DNA of 64,000 bases from Mangrovitalea sediminis. Its GTDB lineage: Bacteria; Pseudomonadota; Gammaproteobacteria; Pseudomonadales; Oleiphilaceae. The notes below the pieces were generated by a model, which was given only the letters and a program-made list of their open reading frames with translations, had not been told where the DNA came from and made no database searches. Numbering within the stretch: position 1 is the first letter of the stretch; the number at the start of each line of letters is the position of its first letter. Positions 47,590 through 56,891 of this stretch are shown here, in pieces. The stretch lies in assembly GCF_002514725.1 (NCBI RefSeq), contig NZ_NTLB01000005.1:124001-188000 (forward strand), given 5' to 3'. Both the position numbers and the translations under genes were made by a program.

Positions 47590-47828
47590 AGTCCGGCCTC
47601 CACGACAGGTTTCTGTTGAGGTCACTGCTGAAACCAACGTCATTACGCTACAGTTCGAGTATGACTGATCTTTGACATTTTGCCTCGTCAAAAGGTCGGA
47701 CACATCGTGAAAAATTGTGAGCCGGTCAGCGGTAGTGACGGAGGAAAAGAGCCCTGGGAAGATGGGGGCCCGGAGCCATCCTTGGCGCCTTGGCAGAGTG
47801 GAAACCGACCCCCCTTACGATGCGGTGT

Positions 47829-48716
47829 TTACTGATACTTACGGGCGCGCAATGCTTCAATCCGCAGATCCAGGGGCGGGTGGCTGGAGAACAGTTCGGC
47901 CAGACCGGAGCGCTTTCCCTGGCTGATGCCGAAAGCCTGCATGGATTCCGGCATGGCATCCGGTATTTCGGACTCCCGTTTCAGGCGATTGAGCGCGCTA
48001 ATCATGGCCTCCGTTCCCGCCAGGCGAGCACCGGCGGCATCCGCCCGGAATTCCCGCTGCCGGGAGAACCACATGACGATCAGGCTGGCGAGTATGCCCA
48101 GGATCACTTCTGCGACCATGGTAACCAGGAAGTAGCCAATGCCGCGGCCTTCTTCTGAGCGGAACACCGCGCGGTCGACAACGTCGCCGATAATTCGGGC
48201 GAAGAAGATCACGAAAGTGTTCAAAACGCCCTGAATCAGGGCCAGTGTTACCATGTCGCCATTCGCCACATGGCCGATTTCGTGACCGAGAACCGCTCGT
48301 AACGAGTCGCGATCGAAGCGCTCAAGTATGCCGGAGCTGACGGCAACCAGTGCGTCGTTCTTGTTCCAGCCCGTGGCAAAGGCGTTGGACTGGTCGGCTG
48401 GGAAAATGGCTACTTCGGGCGTGCGAATCCCGGCGTTACGCGCCAATTCGCCCACGGTTGTCAGCAACCACTGTTCGCTGGCATTTGAGGGGCTGTCGAT
48501 GACAACGGCCCTGGTTGTCCATTTCGCTATCGATTTGGACATCAGCAGCGACACGAAGGAACCGGCAAAGCCGAAGACGGCGGCGAAAATCAACAGCGCA
48601 TTGAAGTTCATGCCGTGCATGGACATGTAACTGTCTACGCCGAGTAGCCGAAGTGTGATGTTGGCTACCAACAAAATAGCCAGGTTGGTGCCAAGAAACA
48701 GCAGGATTCGCATCAT
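47829..48716 (-). CDS. htpX: Membrane zinc metalloprotease HtpX
   Basis: HtpX degrades misfolded membrane proteins and acts with FtsH. The ATG at 48716 ([10 protein letters not shown]) gives 295 residues; AGGAG lies upstream. Two N-terminal helices are followed by the zinc site HEIGH (145-149), two more helices, and [12 protein letters not shown] with the third zinc ligand. It adds to the proteostasis genes in the window. Confidence 0.95.
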   Translation of the reverse strand: MMRILLFLGTNLAILLVANITLRLLGVDSYMSMHGMNFNALLIFAAVFGFAGSFVSLLMSKSIAKWTTRAVVIDSPSNASEQWLLTTVGELARNAGIRTPEVAIFPADQSNAFATGWNKNDALVAVSSGILERFDRDSLRAVLGHEIGHVANGDMVTLALIQGVLNTFVIFFARIIGDVVDRAVFRSEEGRGIGYFLVTMVAEVILGILASLIVMWFSRQREFRADAAGARLAGTEAMISALNRLKRESEIPDAMPESMQAFGISQGKRSGLAELFSSHPPLDLRIEALRARKYQ

Positions 48717-48840
48717 AGACCAGTGTACTCCTATACCCTGAGAGTGAATCCATGACCGCAATGACAGTCGATCATAAATTTAAGGAATATTTAAGGTCGA
48801 TAGGGATTCGAATCAATAGGGTCAATCCCTTAATTTACTG

Positions 48841-49314
48841 TCATGTTGCGATGTGAGTTGTGGGGGAATCGACCGGAAAAAGGATGCGGTGCAGGGTTTG
48901 GGTGATTCGCTCGGAGCCGCCATCGCGCAGCGCTTCTCGGATCAGGTTGATATGCGAGAGGTAGTTGGATTTGACCGCTTCCGGTGCATCGGGGGGAGGT
49001 GACGCCCAGGCGATAAGCTGCGGGTCCCGGCTAAGGGAGCTTAGTCGGACAAAACTCTGCTGGGTCAGGATGGCCTGATCGACGGCTTCCTGTCGGATGG
49101 TATCCACGTAGCGGATAAAGCCTTCTTCGGCGAGCCAGAGCATGGCACCGAAACAGGCCATATGGCGCTTGCTGTGAAGGCCGAATTCATCGGGTTGATC
49201 CGGACCGGCGATGTCTTCGACGAAAACGCTGGCCTTGCGCGGGAAGGCATTGTAAAGCTGCAGCAGTATGCGAGCGGTGTCCTTGTAGAAGTCGTCGATA
49301 TGGATGTCGGCCAT
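48841..49314 (-). CDS. Hypothetical protein, 157 residues
   Basis: No family is recognised. The sequence starts MADIHIDDFYKDTARILLQLYNAFP and looks helical and soluble, with FGLHSKRHMACFGAMLWLAEEGFI in the middle, which resembles a winged-helix-like fold in pattern only. It lies between htpX and alaA on the same strand with short gaps on both sides. Kept as an uncharacterised gene because the frame is long, of normal codon use and well spaced. Confidence 0.6.
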   Translation of the reverse strand: MADIHIDDFYKDTARILLQLYNAFPRKASVFVEDIAGPDQPDEFGLHSKRHMACFGAMLWLAEEGFIRYVDTIRQEAVDQAILTQQSFVRLSSLSRDPQLIAWASPPPDAPEAVKSNYLSHINLIREALRDGGSERITQTLHRILFPVDSPTTHIAT

Positions 49315-49376
49315 GATTTTCCTGTCTTACCGTCGGTGAAACGGGGGGCGCCCTTAAGACGCACCCCGCTTCTTTT

Positions 49377-50591
49377 CTATTGGCGGTAGCTGGCCAGGAA
49401 ATGTGCCAGACGCTTGATAGCGTCTTCGAGGAGGTCTTCCCGTGGCAGAAACACCACGCGCATGTGCTGGCGGTCGTCGATGTTGAAGGCCGACCCTTGC
49501 ACCAGCAGGATGCGCTCCTGCAGCAACAGATCCAGCACCAGTCGCTCGTCGTTCTGAATAGGGAAGCGTTTTGGATCCAGCTTGGGGAAAAGGTATAGCG
49601 CGCCATTCGGCTTCACACAACTTACCCCGGGAATATCGTTCAGCAGTCGCCAGGCCGTGTCGCGCTGTTCGCGCAACCGTCCACCGGGGGCGACCAGGTC
49701 ATTGATTGACTGATAACCGCCGAGTGCAGTCTGGATGGCGAACTGTGCGGGAACATTGGCACAGAGGCGCATGGACGCCAGCATGTCGATGCCTTCGATG
49801 AGGTCGCGGGCCTGATACTTGGCTCCGCTGATGACCATCCAGCCGGCACGGTAGCCGGCAGCCCGGTAATTTTTCGACAGGCCGTTGTAGGTGAAGAACA
49901 GGACGTCATTGGCCAGCGATGCCGTTGAGATGTGGGTGGCATCCTCGTAAAGGATCTTGTCGTAGATTTCATCCGACAACACCACGAGGTTGTGCTCCCT
50001 GGCAAGATCCACGATCTGCTGGAGCAAATCGCGGGAATAGACAGCGCCGGTCGGGTTGTTGGGGTTGATCAGTACGATGGCGCGGGTCCGCGATGTCAGC
50101 TTACTGCGTATATCGTCGATATCCGGGTACCAGTCCTGCTGTTCGTCACACCGGTAGTGGACGGGTTTGCCGCTGGACAAGGTTACGGCGGCGGTCCACA
50201 GAGGATAGTCCGGCGCGGGAATCAGGACTTCGTCTCCGGTATTGAGCAGTGCTTGCATCGACATGACGATGAGTTCGCTGACACCGTTGCCGATGTAGAT
50301 GTCTTCGATGTCGACATCGGAAATTTCCCGCTGCTGGCAATATTGCATGACCGCCTTGCGCGCCGAGAAAAGGCCCTTCGACTCGCAGTATCCCTGGGCC
50401 TGGGGCAGGTTGTAGATCATGTCCTGCTGTAGCTCGTCGGGGACATCGAAGCCAAAGGGGGCAGGATTACCGATATTGAGCTTGAGGATGCGGTGACCTT
50501 CATCCTCGAGGCGGCGGGCTTCCTGAAGCACCACACCACGAATTTCGTAACAAACATTGTCCAGTTTTGATGACTTCTTGAAACTTTGCAT
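49377..50591 (-). CDS. alaA: Alanine transaminase AlaA
   Basis: AlaA makes alanine from pyruvate and glutamate with pyridoxal phosphate. The ATG at 50591 gives 404 residues, and the sequence tracks E. coli AlaA closely: SSKLDNVCYEIRG, LNIGNPAPFGF, PAPDYPLWTAAVTLSSGK, INPNNPTGAVYS and the cofactor Lys240 in YNGLSKNYRAAG. It is divergent from msrB. Confidence 0.95.
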   Translation of the reverse strand: MQSFKKSSKLDNVCYEIRGVVLQEARRLEDEGHRILKLNIGNPAPFGFDVPDELQQDMIYNLPQAQGYCESKGLFSARKAVMQYCQQREISDVDIEDIYIGNGVSELIVMSMQALLNTGDEVLIPAPDYPLWTAAVTLSSGKPVHYRCDEQQDWYPDIDDIRSKLTSRTRAIVLINPNNPTGAVYSRDLLQQIVDLAREHNLVVLSDEIYDKILYEDATHISTASLANDVLFFTYNGLSKNYRAAGYRAGWMVISGAKYQARDLIEGIDMLASMRLCANVPAQFAIQTALGGYQSINDLVAPGGRLREQRDTAWRLLNDIPGVSCVKPNGALYLFPKLDPKRFPIQNDERLVLDLLLQERILLVQGSAFNIDDRQHMRVVFLPREDLLEDAIKRLAHFLASYRQ

Positions 50592-50711
50592 GATCGTCGG
50601 CAATCCTTGAAAACCGGAGAACAGGGCCAAGCTCTTACCGTTGACGGGCAGCCAGCGTAAAAGTACGGCATTATTGGAGCTGAGGATCGTATTCTAAAGG
50701 AGGCTCGGTCT

Positions 50712-51116
50712 ATGAAAAAAGTGATGAAATCTGACGAAGAATGGCAAAAAGAGCTTTCACCTGAAGTGTATCGCATCACGCGGCAAAAAGGCACAGAGCC
50801 CCCATTCAGCGGTCTCTACAACGGTTGTCACAAGCAGGGCACCTACGTCTGTGCCTGTTGTGGGCAGCCCCTGTTTCGTTCCGGCGAAAAATACGATTCC
50901 GGTTCCGGCTGGCCGAGTTTCTGGCAGCCGGTGGCGGAGGCTGCCATCGAAGAGCATGTCGACCGTAGTCATATGATGGTTCGTACTGAAATCGTTTGCA
51001 GCCGTTGTGAGGCTCACCTGGGGCATGTTTTTGAGGACGGCCCGAACCCAACGGGCTTACGCTATTGCGTTAACTCTGCCTCCCTGAAACTGGATGAAGA
51101 GGGTCAGGAAGGGTGA
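50712..51116 (+). CDS. msrB: Peptide-methionine (R)-S-oxide reductase MsrB
   Basis: MsrB reduces the R-form of methionine sulfoxide. The 134-residue protein has two zinc CxxC pairs (Cys47/Cys50 and Cys96/Cys99), the core GSGWPSFW, and catalytic Cys119 in [14 protein letters not shown] precedes the ATG. Its stop overlaps the next gene's GTG, so the two are coupled. Confidence 0.96.
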   Translation: MKKVMKSDEEWQKELSPEVYRITRQKGTEPPFSGLYNGCHKQGTYVCACCGQPLFRSGEKYDSGSGWPSFWQPVAEAAIEEHVDRSHMMVRTEIVCSRCEAHLGHVFEDGPNPTGLRYCVNSASLKLDEEGQEG

Positions 51117-51781
51117 CGTCATTCCGTATTATCGAAGACCGGGCTCTTCGTCGCCTGGGCAGTCCAGAGGCGCTGGAGGCCCGTATGCCGGCGGTACTGA
51201 CCGGGGGCGAGCTGGCTTCCCGCCCTGACGGTTATTTCCTGTCCGCCATGTCTCGCCGCATTTTTCAGGCAGGGATGAAGCATTCGGTGATCGATGATCG
51301 CTGGCCGTTTTTCGAGGAATGGTTCTGGCATTTCGATCCTGAAAAGCTATCGCTGTTGTCGGAGCCCCAGCTCGAACAAGCCATGCAGGAGCCACGGTTA
51401 ATTCGTCATTGGGGCAAGTTAAGGACGATTCCGATCAATGCTGCGGAGATGTTGGCGATCAGTCGGGAGCACGGCGGGTTTGGGCGCTGGCTGGCGGAAT
51501 GGCCGGACAGCGATCTTGTCGGCCTTTGGAAAGTGCTGGGAAAGCGCTTTGAGCGAATGGGAGGGCATTCCGCTCCGCGTTTCCTGCGACTGTGTGGGCG
51601 AGATACATTTGTTTTCACCGATGATGTGCTCGCGGCATTGAAAGCGCTCGACGTGATCGACGGCAAGCCCACCCGTAAAGATGACATCGCGCGGGTAACG
51701 GCCCAATTTCTGACGTGGCAATCTGAGAGCGGGCGCCCCCTGGCTCACCTGAGTCGGATACTGTCACTGACCGTGGATTGA
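51113..51781 (+). CDS. DNA-3-methyladenine glycosylase I family protein
   Basis: The 222-residue protein resembles the Adenine_glyco (Tag-like) group: [39 protein letters not shown] and [22 protein letters not shown], a helix-hairpin-helix-like region. It lacks the N-terminal Cys/Tyr-Trp zinc motif of classical Tag, so it belongs to the variant branch often annotated simply as 3-methyladenine glycosylase. A GTG start overlaps the msrB stop, tying base repair to methionine repair. Activity is inferred. Confidence 0.75.
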   Translation: MTSFRIIEDRALRRLGSPEALEARMPAVLTGGELASRPDGYFLSAMSRRIFQAGMKHSVIDDRWPFFEEWFWHFDPEKLSLLSEPQLEQAMQEPRLIRHWGKLRTIPINAAEMLAISREHGGFGRWLAEWPDSDLVGLWKVLGKRFERMGGHSAPRFLRLCGRDTFVFTDDVLAALKALDVIDGKPTRKDDIARVTAQFLTWQSESGRPLAHLSRILSLTVD

Positions 51782-51889
51782 ATTCGGGCAGGGCCGCCTT
51801 CAGTCGTTCGGTTTTCATAAAAGATTGTGCGCAATATTATTTTGTGCAATGCTTTTAGCATAACCGAATCATGGGAAAGGGACTTGGAT

Positions 51890-52387
51890 ATGGCAGAGAA
51901 TACGTCGATTTACGACATCGCGGTAAAGGATATCAAGGGGAACGAACTCGCTCTTGAGGCGTATCGCGGCAAGGTGATGCTGATCGTCAATACCGCAAGC
52001 AAGTGCGGCTTTACACCGCAGTTTGAGGGCTTGCAGGCGCTGAATGAGGCTTATGAATCGCAGGGGCTGGCTATTCTGGGTTTTCCCTGTAACCAGTTCC
52101 TCAGCCAGGACCCTGGTAGTAATGACGAAATCAGCCAGTTCTGCTCGCTCAATTACGGCGTGACATTCCCAATGTTTGCCAAGGTTGAGGTCAATGGTCC
52201 GGATGCGCACCCGCTTTACCAGTTCCTCAAGCATTCCGCCAAGGGCATGTTGGGTTCTGAAGGGATCAAGTGGAACTTCACCAAGTTCCTGGTCGACCGG
52301 TCCGGCCGGGTCGTTAAGCGTTATCCGCCGACAGTGAAGCCGGAAGCGCTCAAGGCCGACATCGAAAAATTACTGAAAGCGGCTTAA
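51890..52387 (+). CDS. Glutathione peroxidase family protein (thiol peroxidase type)
   Basis: The ATG at 51890 (MAENTSIYDI) follows AAAGGGA and gives 165 residues. It has peroxidatic Cys39 in NTASKCGFT, GFPCNQF, a likely resolving Cys85 in ISQFCSLNYG, and WNFTKFLVDR. This is the Cys version, not selenocysteine, and such enzymes usually use thioredoxin. An OhrR-like regulator follows 12 bases later. Confidence 0.92.
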   Translation: MAENTSIYDIAVKDIKGNELALEAYRGKVMLIVNTASKCGFTPQFEGLQALNEAYESQGLAILGFPCNQFLSQDPGSNDEISQFCSLNYGVTFPMFAKVEVNGPDAHPLYQFLKHSAKGMLGSEGIKWNFTKFLVDRSGRVVKRYPPTVKPEALKADIEKLLKAA

Positions 52388-52399
52388 CGGAGTATCCCC

Positions 52400-52888
52400 G
52401 TGTCTTCAGACGCCCCGGCTTCGATGGAGGCAGATGATCTCTGGCTTCGGTTGGACAATCAGCTGTGTTTTGCGCTTTATGCGGCAAACCGTGCGGTAAC
52501 AGCCGAATATCGGGAGTTGCTGGCCGATCTCGATCTGACGTACCCCCAGTATCTGGTCATGCTGGTGCTCTGGGAGGCGGAGCGGTCGGGGCAGGTCGTA
52601 AAGATTTCCGATCTGGGGCAGCGGTTGCGTCTGGATACCGGTACGCTTACCCCGTTATTGAAGCGAATGGCTGGGCACGGTTTGCTCGAGCGGCGTCGCG
52701 ACCAGCAGGATGAACGGATCGTGACGCTGCATTTGACAGCGTCCGGCTCCGCTTTGCGGGAAAGTGCCAGGTCAGTTCCGCGGGAGCTGGTCTGCCGGGC
52801 CGGTATGGAGCGCGAACAGCTCGTCAGTCTGAGGCAGACCCTGTATCAGTTGCTCGAACACTTGGAGAAAGTGACTGATCACGGTTAG
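52400..52888 (+). CDS. MarR-family organic peroxide sensor, OhrR-like
   Basis: The 162-residue regulator has a MarR winged helix (SDLGQRLRLDTGTLTPLLKRM) and the OhrR sensing cysteine, Cys23 in LDNQLCFALYAANRAV. OhrR derepresses ohr when this Cys is oxidised by organic peroxides. Here no ohr gene is adjacent; instead it follows a glutathione peroxidase gene, its probable target. It starts with GTG and its end overlaps the converging kinase gene by 4 bases. Confidence 0.88.
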   Translation: MSSDAPASMEADDLWLRLDNQLCFALYAANRAVTAEYRELLADLDLTYPQYLVMLVLWEAERSGQVVKISDLGQRLRLDTGTLTPLLKRMAGHGLLERRRDQQDERIVTLHLTASGSALRESARSVPRELVCRAGMEREQLVSLRQTLYQLLEHLEKVTDHG

Positions 52889-55257
52889 GCATCGCGCTCC
52901 AGTCGATGGCTGGCCCGGTCGGTCAGCCATTTGCTGATGGCGACCCGCAGGGCATCCATATTGTATGGTTTGGTGACATAATCATTCATGCCGGCGCGGA
53001 GGCAGTCTTCCCGGTCGCCCTGCATGACGTTGGCCGTGACGGCAATGACAGGCAGGTCTTTCCAGCGACCGTTTTGACGAATATGACGGGTGGCTTCAAA
53101 ACCATCCATAACCGGCATCTGGCAGTCCATCAGGACCATATCGAAACTTTGTTTTTCCAGGGTCGTCAGGGCGCGCTCGCCGTTTTCCGCCAGGGTGACG
53201 GCGCAGCCGAGTTTTCGCAGCATGCCGCTCGCAACAATCTGGTTGACCCGGTTATCCTCCACCAGCAATACGCGAACGCCTTGAAGAGAAATATCCTCCA
53301 TGTTGCTTTGGTCGCTGCGTCCCGGGAGCACTTCTTCCGCCATTCCCAATACGGCCCGGACTGCATGCCTGAATTGGGCACGGCAGAGTGGAAGTTGCAC
53401 GCGAATGGTCGTGTCGGCATCGGTCAGTCTATTTTCCGGTTCGTCCAACACGAGGATCTTGGCTTGATCTTCTGCGGGGAGTGAGGATCGCTGAGAGCGG
53501 AGTGTGGCGGAACGGATCAGCAGGATATCGGGATTATCCTGTTTCAGTATTTCGGGTTCCAGCGAGGGCCGGATACTCACTTCAGCGCCCCAGTACTCCA
53601 ACTGGGCCACCAGGGCCGGGCGGTGAAGATACTCTTCAGAAACATTGAGAAGGACGCGATAACCCTTGAGGAAACGTGGGTCGGCGCCGGCTGAAGCGTC
53701 TTCAGCGATTTCCAGTGGCAGTGTGACAATAAAAGAGGTACCCACGTTTTCCTGCGACTCGACGTTGATGGAGCCTCGCATACGGTCGACCAACTGGCGA
53801 CATAGCGCGAGCCCTAAACCCGTTCCCCCGAAACGTCGGGTGGTGTCCGAGTGAGCCTGCGAGAAGGGCGAAAAAATACGCTCCAAAGAGAGTTCAGAAA
53901 TACCGATACCGGTATCCGATATACGCAGCATTACACCCTGGGATGCCGCCTCCACCCTTAATGTCACGCTACCCTTGTCGGTGAATTTGATGGCGTTGCC
54001 CAGAAGGTTGGCAATGATTTGGCGGATGCGGGTCGGGTCACCCAGGTAGGTATCCGGTAGATCCGGCGCGACATCGACCACCATGGCCACCTGCTTGCGA
54101 GCGGCCTGTTGAGACAGCAGTGCGGCGTTTTCTTCCGCCAGTTCGCGCAAGCTGAACGGAATATGTTCCAGGCTGAGTTTGCCGGCCTCGACTTTTGATA
54201 TGTCGAGGATGTCGTTGAGCAGGCTCTGCAAGCTATGTCCGGCACTCAGGGCAATCTGCAATCGGTTGCGTTGCGCAGGCGACAGCTCTTCATCGAGCGC
54301 CAGGCTCACCATGCCCAGCAGGCCGTTTAGCGGCGTGCGGATTTCATGACTCATGCTGGCCAGGAAGTTGGCACGGGCGCGGGCCCTGCGCATCGCGTCC
54401 TCCTTGGCCTGAATCTGCGCACGGTTGCTACGCTGTAAGGCTTCGTTCTTGTCGGAGATTTCGCGGGTACGGGCTTCGACGATCTGTTCCAGCTCTTCGG
54501 AATAGCCTTTCAAGCGCCCTTCGGCTTCGCGCAGTTTCTGTAGGTTTTCATCGATCTTGTCGAGATGCTCATTGGTGATACTGACCAGCAATCCAATCTC
54601 GTCTTCACGATGTCCCAGGGGAATCGGCAGGCGGATTTTTTCCCGTGTGTCGGTATCGACCTGGGAAAGGGCCTCAATCACGGCCAATAGCGGTTTGGTC
54701 AGCATGACGTAGTAGAGGAACAGCAGGATAACGGCGAGGATCAGGCTCCGTGCGAATCCGCTGATGATGGTCGACGCCGCCCGCTGCAGGAACGCGGTGC
54801 CGTAATAGTAGGTGTCGACCACCAGATCCAGGTGCCCCAGGTCTATATCCGAGAGCTGAGGCACGCGCAGTTGTTCCGTGTATTGGCGCTTGGCGCCAAA
54901 CAGAAGATCGCTGAGCCATCGGTAGGGGGATTCGCTGACAGGGCGTTCGCGTTTGGCCAGGACCCGGCCGTCAGGATCAACGATTTTTGCCTGCACGATG
55001 GCGGGGTGCTGAAGCAGGCCTGTCAGGAGTTCCTGGGCGAGGCGTGTATCGATGTTATAGGCGATTTGCGACGCCGGGCTGTGGCTAATGTCGAGGAGAG
55101 CCCGAATCTCCTGATCCATGGCACGCTGCGCGTTGAAATAGTCAAAAGTGACCTGTACGAAGTTCAACAGGATGCCGAGCGTCAGCGCGAGCAAAACCGT
55201 GTTACGCGCAAGTTTGAACGACAGGCGTTTGGCGACGTCAATCTTCACGGTATGCAC
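52885..55257 (-). CDS. Hybrid sensor histidine kinase with degenerate and intact receiver domains
   Basis: The 790-residue protein has an N-terminal helix (about 20-42), a periplasmic sensor (43-165), a second helix (168-190), a HAMP-like region, coiled coil, HisKA with His304 in SHEIRTPLNG, a HATPase with NAIKFTDKG and GGTGLGLAL, and a C-terminal receiver with Asp711 (LMDCQMPVMDG). Between them (about 531-638) lies a receiver-like fold without a phosphorylatable Asp. No HPt domain follows, unlike GacS or BarA. The start is GTG. The signal and partner are unknown. Confidence 0.9.
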   Translation of the reverse strand: MHTVKIDVAKRLSFKLARNTVLLALTLGILLNFVQVTFDYFNAQRAMDQEIRALLDISHSPASQIAYNIDTRLAQELLTGLLQHPAIVQAKIVDPDGRVLAKRERPVSESPYRWLSDLLFGAKRQYTEQLRVPQLSDIDLGHLDLVVDTYYYGTAFLQRAASTIISGFARSLILAVILLFLYYVMLTKPLLAVIEALSQVDTDTREKIRLPIPLGHREDEIGLLVSITNEHLDKIDENLQKLREAEGRLKGYSEELEQIVEARTREISDKNEALQRSNRAQIQAKEDAMRRARARANFLASMSHEIRTPLNGLLGMVSLALDEELSPAQRNRLQIALSAGHSLQSLLNDILDISKVEAGKLSLEHIPFSLRELAEENAALLSQQAARKQVAMVVDVAPDLPDTYLGDPTRIRQIIANLLGNAIKFTDKGSVTLRVEAASQGVMLRISDTGIGISELSLERIFSPFSQAHSDTTRRFGGTGLGLALCRQLVDRMRGSINVESQENVGTSFIVTLPLEIAEDASAGADPRFLKGYRVLLNVSEEYLHRPALVAQLEYWGAEVSIRPSLEPEILKQDNPDILLIRSATLRSQRSSLPAEDQAKILVLDEPENRLTDADTTIRVQLPLCRAQFRHAVRAVLGMAEEVLPGRSDQSNMEDISLQGVRVLLVEDNRVNQIVASGMLRKLGCAVTLAENGERALTTLEKQSFDMVLMDCQMPVMDGFEATRHIRQNGRWKDLPVIAVTANVMQGDREDCLRAGMNDYVTKPYNMDALRVAISKWLTDRASHRLERDA

Positions 55258-55345
55258 TCATCCCGTTGTGTGCTGGAGCGGCGTCATCGAACGCCTTTGC
55301 CCGATAGTCCCGTCGGGTGCCCGTTGATATGTTATACCGTGCGAA

Positions 55346-56131
55346 TCAGGAGTCGTAATCCGCTTTTTTCTTCCAGGCATCTTCGTCCTTGAGCATGGAT
55401 TCCATTTCTTTATCGAGACGGTTGGTGTCTTCGGCGCGTTTAGCGGCGGGCTGCTTGCCCAGGGCTTGTTGTTGCAATTCCTCAATTTTCTGCCGGTATC
55501 CCTTGATCGCCTTAACGGCTTCTGGATTGTCCTTGCTCTTTTCGAGTTCAGTGCAGGCGAGGTTCAGGCAGTGAATCGCCTTGCGGAAGTCTTTGCGCTG
55601 AAGGTGTTCATTGGCAGTATGCGCCAGCAAGTCCGCCTGGGCCCGGTGGACGAAAAACAGAATCTGCTTGAGGTGCTGGCGGGCGACAGACGTCGCCAGC
55701 TTGCCGCTTTTGTGTCGCGCTTCGACGAAGCGGAACAGTAATTCCAACAGATGCTTGGCGGTATCGAACGTTTCTTTGTTGTCGATCGGTAAAGGCTTTG
55801 GGGCCGGCCCCTTCGCCGATTCGATGATCTGTTGACGCCGACTTTTGTCATCGGCGAGCAAGGTGTCGATATCCATCGTTGATTTGAGCGCACGCATTTC
55901 CCCGCAAAGTTCGATCGCACGGTCGACGATCAACAAGCGCAGCTCATTCGTAAGAAACTGCGGAGGCAGTTCATTCAGCATGCGGTTCATGCGTGAATGG
56001 GCATCTTCAAGTGCGGTCAGACGTCGAGCCTGCTCGAGGCGATTGCGCTCTCGTGCCTGCACGAACAAGATGATGCCAATCGACGCGATTACCAGCACAC
56101 CGAACAATACGACAATATTGGTAGTTGTCAT
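55346..56131 (-). CDS. Hypothetical membrane-anchored coiled-coil protein
   Basis: The 261-residue protein has one N-terminal helix (about 6-24, VVLFGVLVIASIGIILFVQA), then a long charged helical region with ARERNRLEQARRLTALEDAHSRMNR, and a central helical domain that resembles helical-hairpin or TPR-like repeats (HTANEHLQRKDFRKAIHCLNLACTELE). The tail is charged. No family is named with confidence. It lies 88 bases upstream of the hybrid kinase on the same strand and may be co-transcribed with it. Confidence 0.65.
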   Translation of the reverse strand: MTTTNIVVLFGVLVIASIGIILFVQARERNRLEQARRLTALEDAHSRMNRMLNELPPQFLTNELRLLIVDRAIELCGEMRALKSTMDIDTLLADDKSRRQQIIESAKGPAPKPLPIDNKETFDTAKHLLELLFRFVEARHKSGKLATSVARQHLKQILFFVHRAQADLLAHTANEHLQRKDFRKAIHCLNLACTELEKSKDNPEAVKAIKGYRQKIEELQQQALGKQPAAKRAEDTNRLDKEMESMLKDEDAWKKKADYDS

Positions 56132-56220
56132 TACTACAGTTCACACCTGCAATGATTCTGCGTTTGCCAGCAGTATAGCTCACTGTTGGATAACGGAAAG
56201 TCGCGAGTTATGTCGAAATG

Positions 56221-56721
56221 TTATCGAAAGTTGAGACCCTTCGGTGTGAGCAACAGGGAAAGGGTGCCCTGGACTTGGTCGAGCCCGGACCAGGATTTGA
56301 CGCTGAAACGTATGGCGGCCAATCCGCAGGTGGGAAGGTTGGTGATGTGGCTATCGCTAAGGCGGTTTATCACATCGGTCAGTCCAGGATTATGTGCGCA
56401 GATCATCAGGTGGTCTATGTGATCGGGAGTACGGCAAATACACTCGAACAACTGGCTCCAGTCGGCGTTGTACAGGGTTTTGTCGGTGGTCAGCGCTGAC
56501 GTTTTGAGGGAAAGGTGGGCACCCACACAGCGGGCCGTGTTGTAGGTTCTGACGGCAGGACTGGCGACCAGAATATCCGGCGACCAGTGCAGGCTGGCCA
56601 GTAGATCGCCCATCGCCGCGGACTGCTTTTTGCCCCGCTTGTTCAGAGGCCGGTCGAAGTCTTTCAGCGATGTATCCTTCCAGGACGACTTCGCATGCCG
56701 GAGGAGGGTTAACGTTTTCAT
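56221..56721 (-). CDS. SixA-like phosphohistidine phosphatase
   Basis: The 166-residue protein has the histidine-phosphatase RHG-type motif in LLRHAKSSW near residue 9, SPAVRTYNTA and CAHNPGLTDVI, the pattern of the SixA branch. SixA removes phosphate from histidines of HPt or phosphotransfer proteins. The ATG at 56721 is preferred over a TTG five codons upstream. The nearby hybrid kinase is an obvious possible client system, but that is speculation. Confidence 0.85.
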   Translation of the reverse strand: MKTLTLLRHAKSSWKDTSLKDFDRPLNKRGKKQSAAMGDLLASLHWSPDILVASPAVRTYNTARCVGAHLSLKTSALTTDKTLYNADWSQLFECICRTPDHIDHLMICAHNPGLTDVINRLSDSHITNLPTCGLAAIRFSVKSWSGLDQVQGTLSLLLTPKGLNFR

Positions 56722-56891
56722 GGCGATAGCGCTCAAGTTAAGGGAGGTCTTTGCGTTTTAGCACACCAATATGAACCCATGCGAGCATGCGTCGGTTCCG
56801 GAATTTTTTCCATGTATGTTCGGTGTGGATGCATTTAGATGGTGAATGATGGGATAATGCCGTACGTTTATGTTGTACGAAGGGGCGCCTG

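Noticed and set aside
47717-47926. Small plus-strand frame overlapping the end of htpX
   Set aside because: No ribosome site, no recognisable sequence, and overlap with the real gene.
48800-48827. Sigma-32-like or sigma-70-like promoter above htpX (TTGACC on the minus strand)
   Set aside because: Neither reading gave a good -10 at proper spacing; not strong enough to list.
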